Source: Globodera rostochiensis
Taxonomy: Eukaryota > Nematoda > Chromadorea > Rhabditida > Heteroderidae
Reading direction: 5' to 3'
DNA: 64,000 bases
Assembly (NCBI GenBank): GCA_018350325.1
Contig: JAEVLN010000003.1
Span: 3,130,441-3,194,440 of the forward strand
How positions within the stretch are numbered: the first letter of the stretch is position 1; the number at the start of each line of letters is the position of its first letter. Below, piece after piece: positions 23,328-51,667 of this stretch. A program made the translations under genes and the position numbers. The notes beneath the pieces were generated by a model. That model was not told the origin of the DNA. It searched no databases and saw nothing but the letters and a program-made list of their open reading frames with translations.

Positions 23328-25747
23328 TTAATTCCCAACATTAGCAAATAATTTGCTCGGCTCGGTAACTATCGAATTGCCCCTCCGCCACTGGCCGGGT
23401 TCACCGTCATACGAAGGCCAATGCTCGTCTGTCGTGTGGCACTCGTCGACGTGGTGATCAGCTCGTTCTCTTAACCCTCCCGTTTTTTCCGTAATTCTTT
23501 TAATTTGATAAATGCCAAAAAAAAACTCTCCTAAAAAGAACCCCCGACATTTTGATTTGGCACAAAACCATTCGCCCTTCCCCTTCCCCTTCCCCACGAA
23601 CCCTTCCGAATCAAAGAGAAGAGCGCTCGACGAGTTTGGCGGAAATTCCAAAGAATGTAAATCCACGGGTTCACCTTAACGGAGAAGTTGTTGAGACCCG
23701 AGGACTGAGTACGTACGCAAGCGTTCAAATTGCCAAAAATGACGACGCAAAGGATCACTTCTTGGCCTGTCCAAGGGACTCAAAATTCAATCCGGTAACA
23801 AATTGGCGGCATTCACTCAGCAAATTGAGGCCCCAAAAAGCTTGGATGACGTTGATGGCGCAGAAGGGAAGCCCAAAGGGAAAAAGAGAAAATGGCACCT
23901 TCCAAAGTCCGATCGGCACTTACCACAAGAAAAAGTTGCAGAAAACGATGGTTAGCGTAAGTCTAACCTAAAAATGATTGATTTGTGATGAGTGAAAACA
24001 TTGGTTGCTTGTCCCATGCAACTTTGGGGTCTTTCATACTGTACATACCGTTTGGATGCTGAAGGGAGAGGGGAGGGGAGGGGAGTGACTTGTCAGATTG
24101 GGTTGAAATAATCCAAATGGTCACCGTTTCCTGTCAAATTCGGACATTTGGTTCCTGAAACCCGCAGAACTCTTCCGGAGGCCCTCCACGTAATCGCGGG
24201 TCAGCTGACAGCTGAAGAGAGGACCACTAATTCATAAGGTAAATCCGCGACGGATGAACTCTTGGCATATTTAATGCTCAAATTTTTTGGCACCTAAAGC
24301 CCTAGTCATCAATAAGAATTGCCTGGGAACGCTCAGTTTGTGTTGATTGAACGGCACGGACGTTGTCATCGTTGTGCCGGTGCCTTTATCCAACACAATT
24401 TCTTCGTCCGAACAACTCCAAAAGCGAGACTTCCACACGGCGCTGCACACGCGGAAGTAAAAGAAAGCAGACAGAACGGAAGGCTGCAAATTGAGAAGAC
24501 ATTAATGGGAGAGAGACAATTAGACAATCCACCAGAAGCCACGTCACTGTGCTAAACCAAACGACGTAAACGCACAGCCACGGGTCAAGCGTCACAGAGT
24601 CTGAGGAGAGGGACAACGGATCAAACGTAAAATGCGAGAAATGCCCTCCCCCCCCCCACTATCGAGCTTTCCAACCAATTAGGGCACCAGGAGTGGGTAC
24701 GCTAAGTTTTAAGTCTCGAGCCACCGGCCCAACAAATTCGCATTGAATTGAGTGCGAGGGGAGTGATTGTTCAGCAGTACAAACACCGACAAATTTACTG
24801 ACTGTAGATGGTGTGGCACTCCTCTCTGAATACGCTATATATAAATGTAAATCATTGCCGTTCATTCGCTAACTTTGGTGTGGTCGTCGGCGACGATGGG
24901 CCATCGTTGGCGGAGGGCGATGAATGGCGCAGGGAGTCCTTGCGCCAGAAGAAAAGCTGCGGGACGGAACAGAAAAGGGCCATTAGCCACGCGACCAGAC
25001 CGAGCCAATTCGGACGCCGGAAACGGTCGCTGCGATAGTGGACGAGGGGCCGACAAATCGCCCAAAACAAAAACGACTTTTGCTTTATTGGCACAAAACC
25101 CACTTGGTATCGATCAATGCTAATCGCCACCAGAAGAACTGAACAGAGAATAGTCCGCGAAAGTTGACTTGATTATACTCACATGGACTTGCGTACATTG
25201 GCAGTGCTTGAACATAGCGGACAAGACGGCACACCTTTAAAATTTGAACAAAGAGCCAAATTCCGGTTAGCCCGTCCCACCATACCAGATCGGATCCATA
25301 AAAGTAGGGATATGTGGTGAGGATGACGATTTGAGTGCCGAGAGAGAGCTGCAGATTCAAAATGTGTTGATTATTTTTGAATGGCACTTATTTGTTAGTT
25401 GGGCCTAATGCCTAATGAGACGGACCAAAGCGAAGAGCAAGTCGGCTGTGCATGTGTGGAGGAGGAGAAGCTGCAGTTATTTGGGGGGGGGGAAGGTTTA
25501 CTGTTTGAATATGCGTGCGTTTTTGCCGTGCCTGAACCGGCGACGCGCGTTGTCGTGCCACGGCGTTGCCTCGACGGATTACGAACACAAGAAACACATT
25601 TCCGCAGATGGCCAGTGACATAGTCACCGAAAGTCGCGTAATGATGGGGCTTATGGGCATAAGTTCGACCTCTGCCGGCAGCCCAACGCCCGCCTCCATG
25701 GAAAAGGTCACATTCGCATCGTCAATTCCGGCAAGGACAGCCGCCAT
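23328..25747 (-). CDS. Class A neuropeptide GPCR (GnRH/vasopressin/CCAP-receptor-like)
   Basis: Seven-transmembrane receptor assembled from minus-strand exons. N-terminus with glycosylation site NVTF, then TM1 (LSVTMSLAICGNVFLVFVI, GN motif); TM2 region at 25385-25250; TM3 with VCRLVRYVQALPMYASPFLL running into ISIDRYQ, the DRY motif, across an intron near 25185-25140; TM4 LGLVAWLMALFCSVPQLFFW; ECL2 with EECHTIY, whose Cys should bond to TM3; TM5 WLCVYVVWFSTVTW joined over an intron to PSVLSAFFYFRVC; TM6 start LTLTIVFCNFFLW near 23960; TM7 FGNLNACVNPWIYILWNF with NPxxY, intron inside. A charged tail follows. The TM3 end resembles GnRH/AKH- and vasopressin/CCAP-type receptors, so a peptide ligand is inferred. 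The exon around the DRY motif (25060-25120) and the final exon are uncertain. Confidence 0.75.
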
Positions 25748-26962
25748 TTACGCGCTTTGTTGGTCTGGTTTGCTTTTTTAAATTGGACCCAAAAAGGGAA
25801 AGTGGGAAAATGGATTGAGAAGGTAACTGGGGCTAACCTTCAGCTGAAAACGGATTAGAAAGGATCGGAACAGAGAAGAAGCGGAGGAGGGGCGGGGCAT
25901 AGCTGCCCAACTGCACAACACAACACAACACAGCTCATTGGCATCAGAGAACGCTTTCAGCAAATCCAACAAAGTCTTCTCTACGCTTCCCACCCTTGTT
26001 TGGCCTTAGCACTGAGTTTGGCCATTAATTACCCGGACATATTATGCATGTAAGACGCATTTCCCACAAAGTGTCGGAGGGGAGGGGGGGGGGGGGGGGG
26101 GGGGAAGTGGTCGGATTGGCTGAAGGATTTGCGGAGGGGTTTTTTGTTGGAGAGAAATATGAGAGGGGAGCGAGCGCCGACCAATTGCGCGTCAGTCCCT
26201 TTCTTGCACGGCACGGCACTGCTTCTCACCCGATTCATTAACATCATCACTTCTCTCCCCCGTCGGTCGGTGGTGGTTTAATGAACACGCCCGAGGGGAA
26301 ATTCGAGTTGGGGCGATGAAGGAAAGGGAGGGGAAGAAACTCACGAAATAGGCAAAGAATGGCGGGGAGTATTTGGGGGCAAAAGCAAACAAAAGCACGC
26401 AGATCCGCCGGTGGGAGTTTATGCAGTGCGAAAATTGAATTATAACGGACGGATGAATGATGGACAGGGAATGAATAACATTCGACTTTTGCATAACACA
26501 ATGACCGCAAATTTTGTGTTGGTCGGTTCGGTTGTTGACGATCGAGACTCTGTCGAAAGTTACAAATTTTGTGCCGAGCGCGCCCAACTAAATTATCAAG
26601 CTCCGTTAAATCCCATATCCTTTTGCTAGATGATGTTGACGAGCATTTTGAAGCAGTATTTGTATTTAATGGTTGAGTAAATAATGGACCCAAATAACAG
26701 AGACAAATTGGGCTAAAATTGTTCAACCCCAACAAAAAATTGGAGTGTTTGATTTTCTTCAGAAGAAAAGTCTGAACAAAACAAATTGATCCATTCACAG
26801 ACCCCCCCCCCCATTTATTGCCCATCCCCCCAAATTCAAAAACAGAAACAATAACATTCATCCGCATTTTTCATAAAACAACAACATAAGCTTATCCTCA
26901 CGCAAAACAGACGGATAACAAAGTCAGGAAAACCGCCAAACCCCGCCTCAGATGTCCCGGGA
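25748..26962. other. Intergenic region between RPS8 and the GPCR
   Basis: Contains the presumed GPCR promoter and the RPS8 3' flank, with a run of about 24 G interrupted once (26082-26104) and a C run at 26803-26812. A 206-codon open frame on the minus strand (26247-26867) has no recognisable domain, signal peptide or compositional sign of coding and is not called. Confidence 0.5.
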
Positions 26963-28154
26963 TCACTTTGCCTTTTTGGCCTTCAGTTTCTTGTTGTAGA
27001 ACTCGAGCTCTTTGCCCTCCAAAATGTAACCGTCGCAGCGTCCGCTTTGGCCAGGCCGTGAGCTTATGCAAGCTGAAGCAACAAAATTGTACGAAATCAT
27101 TGGACAGAAAATCGTTAAAAGAAAGGCTCACCAAGAATTCGTCCGGCCTGGAACTGTTCCAGGAGATGCAGTTCAACACCAGCAGTCTTTTGACGGTCGG
27201 TGTACTTCTTCAGAGTAGACTTTGAGCGCTTTTGTGCTCCACCGATGCGCGCCTCCTCCTCTTCGGTCAGTTTTTGTCCCTTTTTGCGCGCTAATGGCAG
27301 TGCGTAGTGCGCCTCGTACCATTGGCGGAACGGAATCGCGTCGATGGCGACGATCATTCCCTTGACCAAAGTTTTAGTGCGCACCAATTCGTTGTTGGAC
27401 GCGTTGTACATCGTGTCGATGATACGTGTTTTGCGAGTACAACCTTAACAAGAAATGAAGCGATTTTCTGTTTTATAAACCCTTTAACTTTTTATTTAAG
27501 AACGGGGAGTAATAGTGAAAGTTAAACGCCTTTAGTTTTCTCGAAATCTTCCTGATTTAATATTGCGGAAGGCTTTGTAGTACAACGAGGTGAAATGCTT
27601 GGCAAAGAAACTAAGTCATTGCATTTGCATTGAAGTACTGCCATTTTGTTCCCGAACAGGTTTTTGTAGCGGAACTTGGATCCCCACAAAAAAATTAGCT
27701 CGAGCACTCAAAAAAGCACAAACCTTCTGAAGCCCAGGCAAAGTTTCCGTTGTCCAGGCGAAGGCCACGGTGTTTGATGTTCCCACCACGACAACGAACC
27801 AAATGGATCCTTTTAGCACCAATCTAAAGTTAGCCATGAATTTAGTGAACATCTAAAATGTTTCGGAGTCCTCTGATCAAAGTTTAAAGCAAACAGTCAG
27901 AGAATTTTCGAATTGCTTTGCTTTTCTAATATAATAACAAACTGTAGGTTTTTGATTATTTTGACAATTAATTGGCATTACAAAATAAGCCATTATTTTC
28001 CCTGTTCCAAAGACTGCTCAGAAATTGCAATCAAAAGGTAAACCTTTGTGTTGGCTGCCGGACGTCCCATTTCGTACTTGCGCTTCTTGTGAATGGGGTT
28101 TCGCTTTCCTCCAGTCTTTCGGCGCTTGTGCCATCTATCTAGGGAAATGCCCAT
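26963..28154 (-). CDS. rps-8: 40S ribosomal protein S8 (eS8)
   Basis: Small-subunit ribosomal protein, cytoplasmic translation. Exon 28044-28154 gives [16 protein letters not shown] and [15 protein letters not shown]. Exon 2 (about 27723-27825) gives [20 protein letters not shown]. Exon 3 (about 27132-27440) gives [20 protein letters not shown] and [20 protein letters not shown]. The last exon gives [20 protein letters not shown] and ends in a lysine-rich tail at 26963. Order, length (about 208 residues) and composition match eS8 throughout. It is divergent from MCM3 across 574 bp. Confidence 0.96.
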
Positions 28155-28728
28155 TTTGCAGCTTAATTCGTTTGATTTAAACCGTAATCTCTAAAATAGA
28201 GCAAACGTTACTATGCAAAATAACTCCAACAACCAAATAAAAAAAATTGTCAAGTAGAAGTAAATCCATCGATAGATCATACCACGTACGTGTACAAAAG
28301 GTCCCACGGATAAAATGTCCATAACGAAAATCGTTCAAAATGTCCCCCAAAGGAAATGCATTTACTTCTGCCCATCTTGACCAACCCCTACAGGTTCATC
28401 AACATTCTACGTCAACAATAGTCGACAGAAGAGAACAAAGCCCAAATTCATTAGGGGACATTTTGTCCGTGGCTTTAGATGTGTACATAAGTGCCGCTGA
28501 ATTTTTTACTTTCAATTTATTTTCCATTTTAGCGCGATTTGAATTTTTAAAAAATTTCACTTACTAATTAGCACCACATAATTTTATCTCTTCCTTATGA
28601 TGGATTGCCGATTTGGAACTTTCACTATTAATTTTGCCTAGAAGGAATATTTATTTTTCAGATTCTTTGATATGACATAATTCCCTCACTCGCTTTTACA
28701 CTCAAAAACAATTTGTAGAAAGCAGGCA
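28155..28728. promoter_or_regulatory. Divergent RPS8/MCM3 intergenic region
   Basis: The 574-bp AT-rich segment between the divergent starts of RPS8 (minus) and MCM3 (plus) must hold both promoters. A CAG acceptor lies immediately before the MCM3 ATG (AGCAGGCAATGG), which could accept a spliced leader. No specific motif can be named. Confidence 0.5.
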
Positions 28729-32198
<3,470 letters not shown>

Positions 32199-32424
32199 TT
32201 AGTCTCCGTCTGTCCATTTTGCTGATTTACTGAGTTCTTATTATTTACTTTTGTTTATTCGTGTTTTGCGTTGGCATTTTGACATAAATTTGTCACTTCG
32301 AATTTGCATTGGATGGAATTTAATATAGTCGTCATAATTATTCTTTTCTTCTTTTTTCTGGATTTTGGTATTATAATTTATTTTAAGAAATTTTTTTGAC
32401 GTTTATTCGGCATAAATTTTCATA

Positions 32425-35402
32425 ATGGCCTATCATTTTGATGCGCAGCAGCTGTTGAACATTTTGGCAGCAAGGGACACTTTTCAGAGCAATGAACTCA
32501 CCGAGGAACTGGCCATTGATCATCAGCGTTTGATCGGAGCAATCAAAAGTCTGCAGGTCAAGGATGGGGTAAGTCGGTTGTCCCCGTTTTCGCTTTTGGG
32601 GTTTATGCTTATAGATCGAATAGGGTTTCCTTTCAATAAACGTTTTATTTTTAGGCAATTCTGGTATGACTACTAATTATATGGAAATCCATATTTCGCC
32701 ATTTTTCAAAAATTCCTTAACAAAAATGCAATAAAAAAGAAAAATAAATCCCTAAAGATCGACTTTTTCAAAATTTAAAAAATACACCCCTAAACATTGA
32801 CATTTTTCGCAACTAAAATTCTACCACCAAAAATGAAAATTAAATTCTGATTATTTTCAAAAATTTTCTCTGAAATGCCTTTAATTTGCATATAAATTTT
32901 ATTGCTCTTATAACTTTTATTAGGAAATCTTATCCATTTTTTGCTATATTTGAAATTTTTTTATCCATTTTCGTTCATATTTTGCAATTTTTCATCAATA
33001 TTTTATGACCATATTTGGAACCATATAATTAGTGGCCCTACTAGTACCGTTCTTTTGACTTAATATATTTTGGCATGATTAAACAACGATATTGTGTTTT
33101 TTGCATTTTTTTTTGTTAAATAATATAATTTACGAAAATAAATAAACAAACAATTGTTGTCATTTTCAGAACGGATCGTTTTATTATTTTATTCATTTTT
33201 TAGTTAGTGAATACCACTGAAGTCAAAATCAAACGGATCGAACTGACTGAGGAAGGCGAGGAAATCATTCAAAAGGGTTCCCACGAGTTTAACGTGTACA
33301 AAATTGTCGGAGAAAAAGGCATTACAAAGGCTGAAATCGATGTAAAGTGCAAATTTGCTTTTTTTTACTGCAGAAAGACCCATTTTTTTTGTCAGAAAAC
33401 GCCATTTGGTCTTATCGGACTTGGGAAGGCCCTCCAATGCGGTTGGGTGGGCATGGACACGCGCGACGGAGGAGTGCCTGTGGTGATGCGGAAGGTAGCC
33501 CATGCCGAGGACGGCCTAAAGGCCCAATTGCAGTTGGTGAAGGACGGGAAAGGCGACCAACTGCCACAGAATTCCGTGGCACAACTGAAAAAGCGAAAAT
33601 GGATAACGGAAAGGTCCGTCAAGCAAAAGTTTACATGACAACTTTCTCAATTTTGGCATAAATAAACGAAAACGCTTATTTAGCAGACAGAAGTTAGTTT
33701 TGTCGATGTTTAAATTTAGTGCGATAAAAGCTCTGTCCGTTGCCAAAGGACCAAACTTTACGACGTCGATGCAGAAGCAGGAATTGGACTTGACTTCGGA
33801 GATGATTTCCTCGTAAGCATGCCAGTTCACTTTTTGCACTTAAACCGTCCATCTCCAGGGGCTCGTGGCGTGGAAAACAATTCAAGCAGTACAATTTCTC
33901 CGCGATGGGCGTCCCGCCTCCCTCTGGCCACCACCACCCACTGCTTAAAGTGCGCGCCGAATTCCGTGACATTTTCTTCCAGATGGGCTTTTCCGAAATG
34001 CCGACCAACCGTTTTGTGGAAAGTTCCTTCTGGAACTTTGACGGTCTTGACGAGTTTTGCACTTTTCCTGAACGATCTTTTTAAGCACTCTTCCAACCTC
34101 AGCAACACCCGGCCCGCGATTCTCATGACACATTTTTCCTTTCAAGTGATCAACAACTCTTTTACATTCATTCGCTTATGACATTAAGGAGGGAGCCTTA
34201 TTTTTTGGTGGTCGGTTTACCCTTCGAATGGGTTTCATAATTTCGATAGAAGGCGTTTTTTTAATATTCCCTGGCGGACAAGAAAACCGACGCAAAAGTG
34301 GGGCCCTTACCATAACTTAGCGAGTAATGTCTGCTTTTTATCCCGTTGTTTTATCATTTAGAGCCGGCGATTTCCACCGACTTCCCGACGGAGTATCTCG
34401 AAAAGGTCAAAAAAGTGCATTCCGAGGGCGGATTTGGCTCTATTGGGTAATTGATATCGGGGGGCAAAGATTCATTTCTCCAATTTAAGTTACCGATACG
34501 ATTGGAAGTTGGAGGAGGCGCAGAAGAACGTGCTGAGGACACACACAACCGCCGTTTCGGCACGTCAACTTTACCTTCTCGCACAAAAGGTCTCGATCCG
34601 CGGCCCTTATACGCGGTTCTCACTTTTACGCATTGTCTTTGGACAGCCCTTCGAACCGTCGAAGATGTTCAGCATTGACCGCGTGTTCCGCAACGAAACG
34701 CTGGACGCCACTCATTTGGCCGAATTCCATCAGGTGGAAGGCGTCGTGGCGGAACGAAATCTTTCGCTGGCGCATGTCATCGGTCTTTTCACGGAGTTTT
34801 TTAGGAAATGCGGTCGGTGTTATCTTCGTCAATCAGGCCTTTAACACGAGAGGAGCGGGGAGGTCCTTTCTCTCCAAAATTATTTTAAATCTAACACCCC
34901 CCCCCCCCCCCCCCCCCGGATTTTTACGGGCCTGCGACAATTTTCGAAAAAAATTCAGGAATTGAGAATTTGCGCTTTAAACCCACCTATAACCCGTACA
35001 CCGAACCGTCCATGGAAATCTACGCCTACCACGGTGGACTGAGGAAATGGGTGGAAATTGGCAACTCGGGGATGTTCAGGTAGACAATCCTCTATCATTG
35101 AACTTGGATTCATAAATTACTAGGCCTGAAATGCTCCTTCCGATGGGACTTCCCGAGGATGTTTCCGTGGCTGGGTTCGGACTGTCTCTGGAGAGGTGCG
35201 AGCCTTTTCAGAGGTTTCAGAACTTTATTTTTTTTTGACAGGCCGACTATGATCAGATACGGGATTTCCAACATAAGAGAGCTGTTCGGACATAAGGTTT
35301 TAAAACCAGTATTATGCCATTTAGCTTATTATGCTCTTTTAGATAAACCTCGAAATGGTCTACAGGAACCCGATTTGTCGGCTTGAACAGAAAAGTGACT
35401 AA
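32425..35402 (+). CDS. fars-1: Cytosolic phenylalanyl-tRNA synthetase alpha subunit
   Basis: Catalytic alpha subunit of heterotetrameric PheRS; charges tRNA-Phe in the cytoplasm. It opens [18 protein letters not shown] and has the N-terminal winged-helix region ([32 protein letters not shown]). The class II core follows: [19 protein letters not shown] (motif 1), [38 protein letters not shown] (motif 2), [35 protein letters not shown] and [20 protein letters not shown] (motif 3), ending CRLEQKSD. The first intron is 630 bp and contains a MITE-like element. A 57-nt intron near 34588-34644 is stop-free and a multiple of three, so its retention would not break the frame. Another intron holds an 18-C run (34899-34917). 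Confidence 0.94.
32663..33048. mobile_element. AT-rich inverted-repeat (MITE-like) insertion in a PheRS intron
   Basis: ACTAATTATATGG at 32672-32684 recurs as its reverse complement at 33021-33033, with GGTA at the left end and TACC at the right end outside it. The 390-bp body is strongly AT-rich with no coding potential. It enlarges an intron well beyond the usual size in this gene. Confidence 0.45.
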
Positions 35403-35564
35403 ACATAATGACCCATTCATCCCATACGTATAAGATTTATTATATTTGCTTTATCTTTACTTCGTTGTTGATTTGTCTAAAATGACTGATTGCGAATCCA
35501 GCAGTAAATGTAAACGAATAACAAAAGTGCTTTATCACAGTTAAACCACAATTACGCGGACATT

Positions 35565-36984
35565 TCAGCTGTCATCTTTTTCAATCGCACTCATTAGCAA
35601 TTTCTCCGCCTCTGCATCGGTCTTCGATAAGTCTCGGAAACCTTCATCGCCCACAAAACAAATTTCATGTTCATTCTGAGAATTTTGACAGAAGAATCTC
35701 CCGCTTCTACTTTTTCCTGCTAACCGGGTCGCGCAGAATGACCACCCAAACGGTGGCCTTCCCGGGGGTGTCCAGTGAGACGAGGGACGAATGGATGTGA
35801 CGGGTGCCGACTTTGTCTTCGAGTGCTTTAAGCTAAAAAAACACGGCACTTCCTGAGGCGACATAATGAAATGATAAGGCATCATTAAGAGTGTTGGTCC
35901 TACGTTTTTATGTATATTAATGCTGAAAAGTACAAATGTGGCTTTACTAAAGGAGGTGCTGATTCGAATGGAAGTGGAGATTCGGATTATGCATCTAAAA
36001 TCACCAGAAACAACATGTTCCTCGACTTTTTAAACTTTAAATTTCTAAGAATTGCGGGACCTTTTCTCAATGATTTTCGAAAATTAACAAACGTTCGTTG
36101 TCGCTGTGGCAAAGGCAATGCGCCCAAAAGCCGACTTTCGGTCCAATAATTGGCCACTTTTCAGTGAGATGAGTTCGAGCGAGCACTTAAAGAGAGTCCC
36201 TCGAAATCAAAAAACTATCAAAAATGTTCTAGCCGACCTGATTTGGGCCGTATGTGAGTACGAATTTGTCCTTATTACCGTCTGGTCCCTCGAGCACTTC
36301 CATCCCGAGCATTTGGGACCAAAATTCTGAACGAAAAACTCTTTATGGGCATTGAATGACATACAGTATGTGAGCAAAGTACCACGCGATTCACGCAAAT
36401 CGGCAACTTTCAGCGACACTTTAGTCAATGGACGCGCGGAAGTGCCGCCCTTGACGAAAAAAGAATGACCGTCCGGGTCTCTGATCAGAAGCGCACCGTC
36501 GTCCATCTTTTCGCCCATCCCCTCGGCACGCGTCAATACGTCGTCCGACTCAATGTGAATGCCCTAAAGAAATTCAAACTCAAAATAAAATAAAATTTAA
36601 ATCCACATGAAAATCATTTCCGAGCTCATACGAATGGACTCCGTAGTTGTAAGTGAGCCTAAACCGACACACAATAAGCAACGACCGGCCAAAGTCCAAT
36701 CGTCTCACTCCAATACAAAATGTTCATCTTCATTCCCAAAGCCAACCATTGTTTTGCTCCACATTCCATCAAATGGCCTATATTTGAATTTTAAGATGGG
36801 GTCAAACTTGCACTATTTCATGTGGAATCCGCCCAACAAACCCATTGCAGTTTGCTTTGCATGGCTCCCGAAATTCTTCGTGACGCAACACTTTCATCCC
36901 AAGCGTTTGCGTGTAGAACTTGAGGGACTTGCGTCTGTCTGCAACTCGGAACACATAATGCAGAGCACGAGCAGTACATGTCAT
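35565..36984 (-). CDS. glod-4: Glyoxalase domain-containing protein 4-like
   Basis: Vicinal-oxygen-chelate fold protein related to glyoxalase I; members act in methylglyoxal or related aldehyde metabolism, though GLOD4 activity is not firmly established. Exon 1 reads [20 protein letters not shown] then [18 protein letters not shown]. Next come [103 protein letters not shown] and [20 protein letters not shown]. The last exon is [20 protein letters not shown], ending EKDDS at 35565. The order covers both glyoxalase-like modules. It starts 201 bp after the WDR48 stop codon on the same strand and converges with PheRS alpha, leaving 162 bp between stop codons. Confidence 0.9.
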
Positions 36985-37185
36985 GTCCCTTGTATGGTAA
37001 ATAGACATAATGCAATCAAACAACAATCGCCAGATATGCGAAGAAACGACTGAATCGGTACTTATGCCAACTCCAAAAACTGGCCAAGAGATACGTCAAA
37101 ATCAAAAAGTAATGAAAAACAAATAGGAACAAAAAAAAGAACAGAACACCGTTTCGGAGGAATTTGAGTCGTTTCGGGAAAAAGA

Positions 37186-40152
<2,967 letters not shown>

Positions 40153-40576
40153 CACTTTGAACGAAATCAAGGAATTAAAAAATGATTTAAGAAAGCATCA
40201 GCGAACTGGAAAAGCATTTTTCTAGGGTAAAAATGGGTAAAGCATAAACACGGGTCAATAACAAAACCGAATTGTCATTTGGCTAAGTCCTGCGTTAAAC
40301 CAGAAACTATTGCGCGGGGGATGAAAACCCCGACAGTGGAATTGGCCACGGCATGGCCATGAGATACTGCCAACCCCGAAAAAGTAACACACATTGACAT
40401 TTTATAAGTAGACTGCATTCTTAGGCAAAAAACTATTGCTGTAAGTCTTGATCAAGTCAACCATTTTAACCAAATGAATAAAATAGAATGGTTACAAACT
40501 GCACAGAACTAAAACAAATATAAATTCACGACGTTTGTAGCTTCAATTTAGAAAAACTCATCATCATCCATTCACT

Positions 40577-51058
<10,482 letters not shown>

Positions 51059-51421
51059 TCAGGCTTTTTTACGACGTTTTTTGTCCATTAAATCCATCAG
51101 CAGAAGATAGAAATCCATACGGTCTTTTGTGAGGAGAGAAGCGTGTACATTGACTTCCGGTGAAGGAACAGACAGAAAGTCTTCCATATACTCGCCCAGC
51201 CCCACTTCGAGTTCATTTGGCCTCTCCATTCCCACGGCAGAAAGCCCTCCCCCCCCCCCCACCAATTCAGTTCGATGTGTTTGCCTTTCAAACTTTGCCT
51301 CCCCCCCCCCCCCCCTCCCCGTATTTCCCACTTTGGCAGAGCGAATGAATTCCCGATGATACAAAGTAAGCACAATGTCATGTGGGGGGGGGTATTCAGT
51401 TTCTTTGCCATTCGTTGGCAT
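51059..51421 (-). CDS. Doubtful small ORF with charged C-terminus
   Basis: A 120-codon minus-strand frame. Its last 60 codons have a mixed, protein-like composition (NELEVGLGEYMEDFLSVPSP, LLTKDRMDFYLLLMDLMDKK) ending in a basic cluster, but the middle is poly-glycine from two G runs (51250-51316). It may be the final exon of a small gene whose introns hold the G runs. No family is recognised, and it lies head to head with the GPCR gene starting near 51.67 kb. Confidence 0.22.
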   Translation of the reverse strand: MPTNGKETEYPPPHDIVLTLYHREFIRSAKVGNTGRGGGGEAKFERQTHRTELVGGGGGLSAVGMERPNELEVGLGEYMEDFLSVPSPEVNVHASLLTKDRMDFYLLLMDLMDKKRRKKA

Positions 51422-51667
51422 TCTTATTAGTGGGAATTGCTCTCCGGTGAGTCAAGTCAAAACTTTTGATTAGTGTCTGGTGGTGCTTTAACCTCCCCTC
51501 CCGGGGTTATTATTTGCGTGTATCTCCGAGCCATTCCCATGGACTTTTCCCCCCTCTCAACCAATATAATTTGTTCTAACCCAATTAGCATTCATTCCTT
51601 CTCCCTATGATCTTCACCCCCAATTTGTAAAATCCCTGTTAGTTCTGTCTGTTCTTTATTAGAGAAA

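Noticed and set aside
23328..24865. Shared ECHT-type motifs in three minus-strand exons (7.6, 23.4 and 24.8 kb) as one gene family
   Set aside because: The 24.8-kb one fits GPCR extracellular loop 2 and the 23.4-kb one the GPCR tail, while the 7.6-kb one fits a Ly6-like protein; the resemblance is only four residues.
26247..26867. 206-codon minus-strand ORF
   Set aside because: No domain, no splice-supported extension, overlapping frames equally open, and composition like the flanking intergenic DNA.
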